Shown: in pieces, positions 51,534 to 58,867 of the stretch
Position numbering within the stretch: the stretch's first letter is position 1
Layout of the letters: every line of letters starts with the position of its first letter
Assembly: GCA_052148715.1 (NCBI GenBank)
Contig: JBKQHQ010000021.1
Location: 1 to 64,000, forward strand
DNA from: JBKQHQ01 sp052148715
GTDB lineage: Bacteria > Pseudomonadota > Alphaproteobacteria > Rhizobiales > Xanthobacteraceae
DNA: 64,000 nucleotides
Reading direction: 5' to 3'
Position numbers and translations under genes: made by a program
The notes under the pieces: generated by a model
Seen by the model: the letters and a program-made list of their open reading frames with translations, nothing else
Told to the model about the DNA's origin: nothing
The model's database searches: none

Positions 51534-51962
51534 ATGCGCGCTCTCGTGCTTGGCGTACCCGCCTTGCTGCTGGCATCAATGACGATTGCAGAGGCGAACG
51601 TTGCTCAGAGCGATCCATGCGCGCAAAACGCAACCGGCACCGCTTGCGAACGCGAGAGCTTGGAGCGGTGCACGACGCGGGCCGAAAGTAGCCGCTGTGA
51701 GCAGCACTCGATGGGCCAGCCGAGATCCGATCAGCCGCTGATTGCCCAGGAGCAGAACACGCCTCCACCGCCGGAGGGCTCCGACCGTAAGCAAAGCTCT
51801 ATGCCGCAAGCGACCCGGCAGCAGAAAATGCAAACGTGCGAGTTTGGCGCCAAGGACCAGAAACTGACTGGCGGGGCGCGCAAGACCTTCATGAGGAAGT
51901 GCCTGGCCAGCGACGATGCGCCCGGTCGCAAGGCAAGCGCGAAGCCGAAGGCACAACAGTAA
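51534..51962 (+). CDS. Secreted PsiF-repeat-like protein
   Basis: A 142-residue protein with a signal peptide (MRALVLGVPALLLASMTIAE). A Cys-rich segment (CAQNATGTACERESLERCTT, RAESSRCEQHS) and a Pro/Gln linker follow. The last 55 residues contain one PsiF-type repeat (RQQKMQTCEFGAKDQKLTGG, ARKTFMRKCLASDDA) with the paired Cys of that family, then a basic Ala/Lys tail. PsiF proteins respond to phosphate starvation in enterics; the role here is unknown. Confidence 0.78.
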   Translation: MRALVLGVPALLLASMTIAEANVAQSDPCAQNATGTACERESLERCTTRAESSRCEQHSMGQPRSDQPLIAQEQNTPPPPEGSDRKQSSMPQATRQQKMQTCEFGAKDQKLTGGARKTFMRKCLASDDAPGRKASAKPKAQQ

Positions 51963-52004
51963 CCACGCACGCTTGCGCCGTGCGCAAGCGTGCTCAGCTC
52001 GGCG

Positions 52005-52385
52005 TCACGCGTATTGCGCCTCGCCGTTGCCGAATGACCAGTTTTCCTTCGCCACTTCGACCAGATTGATGAACACGTCTTGTGGGCGCAGGCCCGGCTC
52101 CTCCGCGAGGCGCTCGGCGATGCGTTTGAACAGCGCCTTTTTCTGCGCGACCGTGCGCGTGTTGCTGACGGTGAGCTGGATGACAACCAAATCATCGCTC
52201 CGCGCGATGCCGAGGTAGTTTGCGCCGTACACGAAATCCGCCTCGTCGTGCTCGGTGACAAGCATGAAGCGATCATCTTCCGGCACGTCGAAAGTTTCGC
52301 GCATGGCGGCATAGACGCCGTCAAGGATGGCTTGGCGATAAGCCGGCGGTTTGCCCCGGCGCAGCGAAATACGAGAAAGCGGCAT
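52005..52385 (-). CDS. Tautomerase family protein
   Basis: A 126-residue tautomerase. The start at 52385 places Pro right after Met (MPLSRISLRRGKPPAYRQAI), giving the catalytic Pro1; an earlier in-frame ATG at 52439 would bury it. LVVIQLTVSNTRTVAQKKAL then AERLAEEPGLRPQDVFINLV matches the tautomerase_2 group. Divergent from a LysR gene with an inverted repeat between them, so it is probably the LysR target. Confidence 0.88.
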   Translation of the reverse strand: MPLSRISLRRGKPPAYRQAILDGVYAAMRETFDVPEDDRFMLVTEHDEADFVYGANYLGIARSDDLVVIQLTVSNTRTVAQKKALFKRIAERLAEEPGLRPQDVFINLVEVAKENWSFGNGEAQYA

Positions 52386-52441
52386 GATCCGGTCCTCCGT
52401 GGTCCGACCCGTAAGATAGGGCCGATGGAACGATTGCAAAA

Positions 52442-52467
52442 TATCATTGAAAATGCTATCAATGATA
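52442..52467. promoter_or_regulatory. LysR-type operator between tautomerase and LysR genes
   Basis: TATCATTG (52442-52449) and CAATGATA (52460-52467), a perfect 8-base inverted repeat with a 10-base spacer. It contains T-N11-A-type spacing usual for LysR sites and lies 18 bases before the LysR start and 56 bases before the tautomerase start. Confidence 0.68.
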
Positions 52468-52485
52468 AAGAAATGAAATCATAGC

Positions 52486-53331
52486 ATGCGCGCCCTCGAT
52501 CTCAATGCCGTTGAGGCCTTTGTCCTTGTCGCCGACCTGCGCAGCTTCACCCGCGCGGCGGAGGCGGCGGGCACGACCCAGTCGGCCGTCAGTCTGAAGC
52601 TCAAGCGCCTCGAGCGCCGGCTCGGCCGGCGCCTGCTCGAGCGCACCCCGCGCCTTGTCCGCCTGTCGGCGGAGGGCAGCGCCTTTCTCGAATCAGCCAA
52701 ATCGCTGCTCGCTGCGCACGAACGGGCGCTGGGCCGCGACGGCATCGACCAGCGCCTGACGCTTGGGATCAGCGACCACGCCGCCGGCCCGGAGCTTGCC
52801 CCCTTGCTGGCGCGGGTGAACGCCCACGACCCGAGCCTCGTCCTCGATGTCCGCGTCGCCGCATCGCGCGAGCTCGTTGAGCTTTTCGACCGCGGCGAGC
52901 TCGATGCCGTGATTGTTCGCGGCCAAGGGAACCGGCGGGACGGCGAGCTTCTCCTGCGCGATCAACTACGCTGGTTCGCGGCACCGATCTATCGGCACCG
53001 TGCCGGTCAGCCCATCCGCATTGCGACGCTGTCGTCGGCCTGTGGCGTTCGGGCCTATGCGGTGAAAGCGCTCGAGGCGGCGAAAATTCCGTGGATCGAG
53101 TCTTTCGTCGGCGGCGGAATCATCGCCGTGGCCGCGGCGGTCACTGCCGGCCTCGCGGTCGCCCCGCTGGCGAGCCGCATCGCCCCGGCGGGCGCGATCG
53201 ACATCGGGCCGAGCCTCCGACTGCCCAAGCTGCCGCGATCCGACGTGGTGCTGCACTCGCGCACCGCCGATCCTCGCCTCGGGAGCGCGCTTCGCGTCCT
53301 CACGGCGACCTTCCGTGCCGGTGCCGAATGA
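52486..53331 (+). CDS. LysR family transcriptional regulator
   Basis: A 281-residue LysR regulator. HTH at about residues 5-62 (LNAVEAFVLVADLRSFTRAA, TQSAVSLKLKRLERRLGRRL). The effector domain is short but recognisable (LTLGISDHAAGPELAPLLAR, ELFDRGELDAVIVRGQG, VGGGIIAVAAAVTAGLAVAP). It is divergent from the tautomerase gene and 34 bases upstream of a Bug-type receptor gene on the same strand; it may control either. Confidence 0.9.
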   Translation: MRALDLNAVEAFVLVADLRSFTRAAEAAGTTQSAVSLKLKRLERRLGRRLLERTPRLVRLSAEGSAFLESAKSLLAAHERALGRDGIDQRLTLGISDHAAGPELAPLLARVNAHDPSLVLDVRVAASRELVELFDRGELDAVIVRGQGNRRDGELLLRDQLRWFAAPIYRHRAGQPIRIATLSSACGVRAYAVKALEAAKIPWIESFVGGGIIAVAAAVTAGLAVAPLASRIAPAGAIDIGPSLRLPKLPRSDVVLHSRTADPRLGSALRVLTATFRAGAE

Positions 53332-53365
53332 TGGGATAAGGTCGGCTCCTGCAGGAGAATTGAAC

Positions 53366-54331
53366 ATGCAGCTCCCACACCTCACGGCGCTGTTCGCGCT
53401 ACTGATCGGCGCAACGCCGGCCGCGGCGCAGCAATGGCCGGAGCGGTCGGTCGGCATCATCGTTCCCTTCGCGCCAGGTTCGACGCCGGACACGGTGGCG
53501 CGCCTGATCGCCAATCAGTTGCAGGAAAAGCATCCGGGCGTCCCTTTCGTCGTCGAGAACAAGCCGGGCGCCAGCGGCAATCTCGGCACCGATGCTGTCG
53601 CCAAGGCGAAGCCCGACGGCACCACGATCGGCGTGAGCATCGGCGGCCCGCTCGCGATCAACACCCTGTTGTTCAGCAAGCTGCCGTACGATCCCGCAAA
53701 AGACCTCGCGCCGATCACCGAGCTGATCACCACGCCGAGCGTGCTCGCCGTGAACATGAGCCTCAAGGTCGCCAGCGTCGGCGAGCTGATCGCGCTGCTC
53801 AAGCGCGAACCTGACAAGTACAATTACGGCTCGATCGGCACCGGCTCGCTGTCGCAGCTCGCCATGGAAGCCATCGCGATCAAGACCGGAGCAAAGCCCA
53901 TCCACATCCCCTATCCGGGGTCGGGCCAGGCGGTGATGGCCCTGCTGCGCGGCGATGTGCAAATCGTCTGCCTTCCGGCGATCTCGGTGATGCCGCAGCT
54001 GAAGTCCGGCCAAATCAAGATTCTCGCTGCATCGAGCCCACGGCGCTCAGCCTTCCTCCCCGACATACCGACGCTCAAGGAGGCCGGCATCGATGTCGAG
54101 GCGGACGCCTGGATGGGGCTGGTGGCCCCCGCCGGAACGCCGGCCGCCGTCATCAACCGCATCCACGACGAGGTGGTCGAGGCACTCCACACGCCGGCCG
54201 TGCGTGAGAAGCTCGCCGCGCAGCTGATGGAGCCGATCACGAGCACGCCGGCGGAACTGCGCGCGGTCATAAACGCCGAGATCGACCGCTGGGCCCCGGT
54301 GATCAAGGCCGCCGACATCAGGGCCAACTGA
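53366..54331 (+). CDS. Tripartite tricarboxylate transporter substrate-binding protein (Bug family)
   Basis: A 321-residue periplasmic receptor. The ATG at 53366 follows CAGGAG and encodes a signal peptide (MQLPHLTALFALLIGATPAA, cut near AQQW). WPERSVGIIVPFAPGSTPDT and VVENKPGASGNLGTDAVAKA are Bug signatures; YNYGSIGTGSLSQLAMEAIA then PIHIPYPGSGQAVMALLRGD follow. No TctA/TctB membrane partners are adjacent, which is normal for orphan Bug proteins. Position beside UbiD and Mo-hydroxylase genes suggests an aromatic carboxylate ligand. Confidence 0.92.
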   Translation: MQLPHLTALFALLIGATPAAAQQWPERSVGIIVPFAPGSTPDTVARLIANQLQEKHPGVPFVVENKPGASGNLGTDAVAKAKPDGTTIGVSIGGPLAINTLLFSKLPYDPAKDLAPITELITTPSVLAVNMSLKVASVGELIALLKREPDKYNYGSIGTGSLSQLAMEAIAIKTGAKPIHIPYPGSGQAVMALLRGDVQIVCLPAISVMPQLKSGQIKILAASSPRRSAFLPDIPTLKEAGIDVEADAWMGLVAPAGTPAAVINRIHDEVVEALHTPAVREKLAAQLMEPITSTPAELRAVINAEIDRWAPVIKAADIRAN

Positions 54332-54354
54332 CGGTCTGGATGGGCGGTCGCCGA

Positions 54355-55815
54355 TCAGTTACCCGGCAAACCTTTCAGGACGCGCCCCCACTTGTCCTCT
54401 ATGGCGCTGGCCTCGGCCGGCGACAGGGCCGAGGTCGGCGGGAATTTGTCGATCCAGGCGAACGGACGGCAGGCGTCGATGATCAGCTTGGAGTGCGAGG
54501 TCAGGCCGCGCGCCTTGTCGTCGGGCGGGATGCGCGGATCGAGCGCCGAGCTCCAGCCGTTGCGCACAATATCGACGGATTCGGACGGCTCGCAGCGGGT
54601 GGTGATCGCCCACATCACGTCGGCGAGGTTCGAGGGGTCGATATCGTCATCGACCACGACGACGAGGCGGCCCATATAGCTGTGCGCGGCGGCGATCAGC
54701 GCCGCGCGCTTGGCGTGCCCGGCATAGCGTTGTTTGATCGCCACGACCGTCATCAGCTGCGAGACGTGCTGCCAGGCACCGACAACGTCGGTCACGCCGC
54801 CTGCTTCGAGCTGGCTCCAGATGGTGGCGGCGCGGAACGGCAGGCCGAAATGGAACCGCGGCGGTTTCAGCGGCGGCGAGCCGAGTAGGATCGGATCGTT
54901 GCGATAATGGACTGCCTCGACCCGCATCACCGGCGCGGGCCGGGTGTCGGCCGCGTAGTAGCCGGTGAACTCGCCGAACGGTCCTTCCGGTAGCGTCATC
55001 TCGCCCGGCGGCAGGAGCACGCCCTCGAGAATGATCTCCGCATGGGCCGGCAGCGGCAGGCCCGTCTGCGGTCCGGGAAAGATCTCGATCGGCTCGCCTT
55101 TGATGGCGCCGGCGAAATCATATTCCGACTGCCCCTCCGGCAGATATTCGAAGCCGGCAATGAACAGCGCCGGATCCTCGCCGTTCACGATCGCCAGCGG
55201 ACAGGGTTGGCCCTGATCCCAATATTTTTTCGCGATGATGGCGCCGTGGCGGCCCATGTGGTCAAACTGGACCGTCACCTTGTTCCGGCCGTGCACCTGG
55301 ATGCGATAGATCGAGGCATTGATCCAGCCGCTGTCCGGATCGCGCATGATGACGATGCTGCCGGAGCCGATATAGGGGCCGCCGTCCTTCGCATGCCAGT
55401 GCGGCGCCGGAAAGATTGTTAGATCGACCTCGTCGCCGGCAACCGAGTTCTCGAGAAATTTTGCGTCCTTCACCGCGACCGGGCCGTGCGGCCGCAGCGT
55501 CGCGCGCTTCTCCTTCCAGGCCTTCAGCGCATCGAGCGGCCGCAGCGTTGGATCGAGCCCCAAGGCGAGCGCTGCCCGCTGCGCGTTCGTGGTGGCATTC
55601 GTGAAGATTCGAAAGCCCGAACGGAATCCCAAAATATCGTCAAACAACAGCGCCGGACATTCCGGCATGCCGGCCGCAACCTCGGTGATCGCGCCGAGCT
55701 CGAAGCGCGCATCTGCGCCGCGCACGTGACGCAAGGCCTTTAGGCTCTCGACCTGCGTAATGAACTCGCGCAGATCCTTGTAGATGGCGTTGCGCACCCT
55801 CGATCCTCGCTTCAT
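54355..55815 (-). CDS. UbiD family decarboxylase (prFMN-dependent)
   Basis: A 486-residue UbiD-family enzyme of normal length. The triad is visible: Arg171 (NASIYRIQVHG), Glu277 and Glu282 (LPEGPFGEFTGYYAAD), almost the same numbering as Fdc1. INASIYRIQVHGRNKVTVQF and GRHGAIIAKKYWDQGQPCPL contribute to the prFMN site. It would decarboxylate an unsaturated or aromatic acid. It precedes a two-subunit CoA-transferase on the same strand (5 bases between the CoA-transferase stop and the UbiD start side), in a cluster with a molybdenum hydroxylase. No ubiX in the window. Confidence 0.93.
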   Translation of the reverse strand: MKRGSRVRNAIYKDLREFITQVESLKALRHVRGADARFELGAITEVAAGMPECPALLFDDILGFRSGFRIFTNATTNAQRAALALGLDPTLRPLDALKAWKEKRATLRPHGPVAVKDAKFLENSVAGDEVDLTIFPAPHWHAKDGGPYIGSGSIVIMRDPDSGWINASIYRIQVHGRNKVTVQFDHMGRHGAIIAKKYWDQGQPCPLAIVNGEDPALFIAGFEYLPEGQSEYDFAGAIKGEPIEIFPGPQTGLPLPAHAEIILEGVLLPPGEMTLPEGPFGEFTGYYAADTRPAPVMRVEAVHYRNDPILLGSPPLKPPRFHFGLPFRAATIWSQLEAGGVTDVVGAWQHVSQLMTVVAIKQRYAGHAKRAALIAAAHSYMGRLVVVVDDDIDPSNLADVMWAITTRCEPSESVDIVRNGWSSALDPRIPPDDKARGLTSHSKLIIDACRPFAWIDKFPPTSALSPAEASAIEDKWGRVLKGLPGN

Positions 55816-55819
55816 TCGG

Positions 55820-56578
55820 CTAGCGTTGCGTCGCTACGCCAAACACCGTCGCGGCAAATTTCGGATAAACCTCCGCCAGTTGCGGTGCGACGATCTCGCG
55901 CATGAGCCGTAGCGTCTCCGCCGACGGAGGCGGCGTGGTTGGCACCTGCTTCGGCCGATCGAACGCAAACCCGGTATGCTCGACGATCTCTTCGACCGTG
56001 TGTCCGGGGTGAACGCTTTCCAGCCGAAAACGCCGCCGCGCTGCGTCGAAGGCAAAAAGGCAGCGGTTGGTAATGAGGGCGATCGGGCCGCCCTGGCGGA
56101 AAACATTCGGCGGGCTCGTTCCCGGCGCGCTGACGAAGTCGACTTGCGGCACCAAGGTGCGGCGCGAGTGCTCGATGCGAAACAGGATCACGCGCGGCAC
56201 CACATAATAGAGGTAGGCGGAGCCGAATGAGCCGGGAAACCGCGCCGTCGGATGCCGATAGTCGCCGACGCTCACGAGGTTGATATTCCCCTGCCCGTCA
56301 ATCTGTCCGCCGGAGAGAAAGAACACGTCGACGCGGCCCTGGCCGGCACAGTCGAACAATTCACGCCCGCCGTCGGTGAAGAAGGTGTGCTTGCGACTGC
56401 CGAGCAACGAAACATAGGGCCGTCCATTGCCGATCGCGCGCGCAAGGAGCGCTGCCGTCGCTGGGATCGGCGAGGCATTGCCGACCGCCACATGCCGGGC
56501 ATCGCCGATCAGCTCGGTGATGACCGCGGCCAAAAGCTCCTCGTCGCGAAAAACTCGTTCAGGCGGCGTGGCGTTCAT
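55820..56578 (-). CDS. CoA-transferase subunit B (glutaconate/IpdB-like)
   Basis: A 252-residue subunit. The start at 56578 gives MNATPPERVFRDEELLAAVI; it overlaps the subunit A gene by 20 bases. AVGNASPIPATAALLARAIG and FFLSGGQIDGQGNINLVSVG are typical of the beta subunit of family I CoA-transferases of the GctB/IpdB kind. GSRKHTFFTDGGRELFDCAG lies between. With subunit A it would attach or remove CoA, or hydrolyse a cyclic dione as IpdAB does. Followed by the UbiD gene. Confidence 0.86.
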   Translation of the reverse strand: MNATPPERVFRDEELLAAVITELIGDARHVAVGNASPIPATAALLARAIGNGRPYVSLLGSRKHTFFTDGGRELFDCAGQGRVDVFFLSGGQIDGQGNINLVSVGDYRHPTARFPGSFGSAYLYYVVPRVILFRIEHSRRTLVPQVDFVSAPGTSPPNVFRQGGPIALITNRCLFAFDAARRRFRLESVHPGHTVEEIVEHTGFAFDRPKQVPTTPPPSAETLRLMREIVAPQLAEVYPKFAATVFGVATQR

Positions 56579-57377
56579 GCACGTAACGATCCAAATATTC
56601 GGCAAAACCTTCGGCGGTCGCCGCGAGCGCGACGTATTGCGCAAGATGCGCGGTATCGGCGGCGTAGTGATCCGGGAGCGGCAGCGGCCAAGCGCCTTGC
56701 GGCGCGACGGCGACCGCCTCGACGTAAAAGCCGGGCAGCGTTCCGGCGGCGAGCGTCGGATCGTCGAGCAGGCTGCCATCGTGCAGCCGCTCCACGGTGA
56801 CGACGGTCTTGGCTGCCGCGTGCGCCATGGTGATCAGCTCGCGCTGTCGGCCGACCCAGACGTTGCCTTCGCGATCGGCCATCAGCGCATGGAACAGCGC
56901 CACGTCCGGCCGCAGCGCCGGCAACAGCACGATCGGATCGTCCTTGCCGAACGGATTGTCGATCAGCCGCCAGTCCGGGCGATATTTCAGGAGATCCGAC
57001 CCCACGAGGCCGCGCAGCGGCATGAACGGCACGCCCTTCTCCGCTGCCTGGAGCGCGGCATGCAATGCCGGGCAGGTCGCGTCCTTGATCTCGATCGCAC
57101 CGGATAGGGCCGCGGCGTTGAAGCGCGGCGCCGGGCCGAGCTCGCCGAGACTGACTGCCGACGTCTCGAGCGTTCGCACGCAGCCGGCGCCGACCAGAAG
57201 CTCCGCCTGCAAGCTCGATGTCGGAATGGTAATCAGGTGCAGCCTGCTGGCGCCGCGCCGGATGAGTGCGCGGGTCGCCGCCATGGCGACGCCGGCGTTC
57301 TCGCGCGGCACCGCCAGCATGCAACCGTCGACGATGGGCGCAAGCGCCGCATCCAATGAGCCGGCAATCAATGGCAT
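56559..57377 (-). CDS. CoA-transferase subunit A (glutaconate/IpdA-like)
   Basis: A 272-residue subunit. The start at 57377 gives MPLIAGSLDAALAPIVDGCM. ATRALIRRGASRLHLITIPT and NPFGKDDPIVLLPALRPDVA then HALMADREGNVWVGRQRELI are family segments. AAKTVVTVERLHDGSLLDDP matches GctA/IpdA. First gene of the A-B-UbiD operon reading leftward and divergent from the CoxM-S-L operon at 57503. Confidence 0.86.
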   Translation of the reverse strand: MPLIAGSLDAALAPIVDGCMLAVPRENAGVAMAATRALIRRGASRLHLITIPTSSLQAELLVGAGCVRTLETSAVSLGELGPAPRFNAAALSGAIEIKDATCPALHAALQAAEKGVPFMPLRGLVGSDLLKYRPDWRLIDNPFGKDDPIVLLPALRPDVALFHALMADREGNVWVGRQRELITMAHAAAKTVVTVERLHDGSLLDDPTLAAGTLPGFYVEAVAVAPQGAWPLPLPDHYAADTAHLAQYVALAATAEGFAEYLDRYVHERHAA

Positions 57378-57502
57378 GGCGGGGTCTCCTCGGCGCCGCT
57401 GCACCGAAGGCAGGCGCGCTCGGCGAGGCAGTATAGCCTGCGGCCTTGACAGCCGCCTCGGCAGAATACGTCATGGAAGAATGTGACGCAGATTCACCCG
57501 CG

Positions 57503-58369
57503 ATGAAACCCGCCCCCTTCGACTACCACGCACCCGAAAGCCTGGCCGAGGCGACCGCACTCTTGTCGCGGCTCGACAACGCAAAGATTTTGGCCGGCGG
57601 GCAGTCGTTGGTGCCGATGATGAATTTTCGCTACGTCATGGCCGATCACGTCGTCGACCTGGCGAGGGTCGAAGGGCTCGCCGGCATCACGGTCGCCGAC
57701 GGCAAGCTGAGGATCGGCGCCATGACGCGGCAGCGCGAGCTCGAATTCTCGGCCGAGATCGCCAAGCATTGCCCGCTGATGCGCGCGGCGCTCGCCCATG
57801 TCGGACACCGGCAGACCCGCAACCGCGGCACCATCGGCGGAAGCCTCGTCCACGCCGATCCGGCAGCCGAGCTGCCGGCCGTCTGCGTCGCGCATGCTGC
57901 GACGATCGAGATCGCCGGCTCCGGCGGCACGCGCCGCGTGCCGATGCGGGAATTCAACCAGGGCTTCATGGCGACCGCCATCGAGCCCGACGAAATTCTC
58001 GTCGCGGTCGAATTGCCGATCTGGCCCGCCGGTCACGGCTACGGCTTCCATGAATTCGTCCGCCGGCACGGCGACTTCGCCATCGCCGGCGCAGCGGCTT
58101 TGTTGGAAGTCCAACACAGCCTCGTGCGCCGCGTCAGCCTGACGCTGTTCGGCGTCACTGCGACGCCGGCGCGAATTGCGGCCGTCGAGACGATGCTTGC
58201 CGGCAAGCGGCTCGACGCCGCCACCCTTCGCGCCGCTGCGGCCGAGACGGCGGCGATCGAGCCAATCGACGATATTCACGCTGGCGCCGACTACCGGCGT
58301 CACCTCGCGCAAGTGCTGACCGTGCGGGCGTTGACCGACGCGGCCAAGCGCGCCGGCATCGCGATCTGA
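57503..58369 (+). CDS. Molybdenum hydroxylase FAD subunit (CoxM type)
   Basis: A 288-residue FAD-binding subunit. The ATG at 57503 gives MKPAPFDYHAPESLAEATAL. ILAGGQSLVPMMNFRYVMAD is the first FAD motif, and HRQTRNRGTIGGSLVHADPA the second (RNRGTIGGS with downstream ADPAAELP). The C-terminal CO_deh_flav domain follows. It transfers electrons from the 2Fe-2S subunit to an acceptor. It is followed 10 bases later by the 2Fe-2S subunit gene and then the large subunit gene. Confidence 0.93.
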   Translation: MKPAPFDYHAPESLAEATALLSRLDNAKILAGGQSLVPMMNFRYVMADHVVDLARVEGLAGITVADGKLRIGAMTRQRELEFSAEIAKHCPLMRAALAHVGHRQTRNRGTIGGSLVHADPAAELPAVCVAHAATIEIAGSGGTRRVPMREFNQGFMATAIEPDEILVAVELPIWPAGHGYGFHEFVRRHGDFAIAGAAALLEVQHSLVRRVSLTLFGVTATPARIAAVETMLAGKRLDAATLRAAAAETAAIEPIDDIHAGADYRRHLAQVLTVRALTDAAKRAGIAI

Positions 58370-58379
58370 CGGAATTCTC

Positions 58380-58865
58380 ATGAGCCGGCACCCGATCACG
58401 CTGACGGTCAACGGCACGCGCTATGAATGCGAGGTCGAAGCGCGGATGACGCTCGCCGATTTTCTGCGCCACGAGCTCGACCTGACCGGTACGCATCTCG
58501 GCTGCGAGCACGGCGTTTGCGGCGCCTGCACGGTCTTGATCGATGGCCGCTCCGCCCGCTCCTGTCTCACCTTCGCGGTGCAAGCCGGCGGCCACGATCT
58601 GATAACTATCGAAGGGCTCGCCGATCAGAAAAACGGTGAGCTCAATGTGTTGCAGCAGGCGTTCCGCGATCATCATGGCCTGCAATGCGGCTTCTGCACG
58701 CCCGGCATGCTGATCACGCTGACCGAGCTCTTGCGCGACAACGCCGACCCGACCGAGGACGATGTGCGCGATGCGCTGAGCGGCAATCTCTGCCGCTGCA
58801 CCGGATATGCCGGGATTGTTGCGGCGGCACTCGATGCAGCGCAGCGCCTGCGCAAGGGAGGCTGA
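58380..58865 (+). CDS. Molybdenum hydroxylase 2Fe-2S subunit (CoxS type)
   Basis: A 161-residue iron-sulfur subunit with all eight ligands. Plant-type cluster: Cys42, Cys47, Cys50 and Cys62 (HLGCEHGVCGACTVLIDG, then SCLTF). Second cluster: Cys103, Cys106, Cys138 and Cys140 (LQCGFCTPGM, NLCRCTGY). It relays electrons from the molybdenum subunit to FAD. Starts 10 bases after coxM-like and ends 2 bases before the large subunit start. Confidence 0.95.
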   Translation: MSRHPITLTVNGTRYECEVEARMTLADFLRHELDLTGTHLGCEHGVCGACTVLIDGRSARSCLTFAVQAGGHDLITIEGLADQKNGELNVLQQAFRDHHGLQCGFCTPGMLITLTELLRDNADPTEDDVRDALSGNLCRCTGYAGIVAAALDAAQRLRKGG

Positions 58866-58867
58866 GC

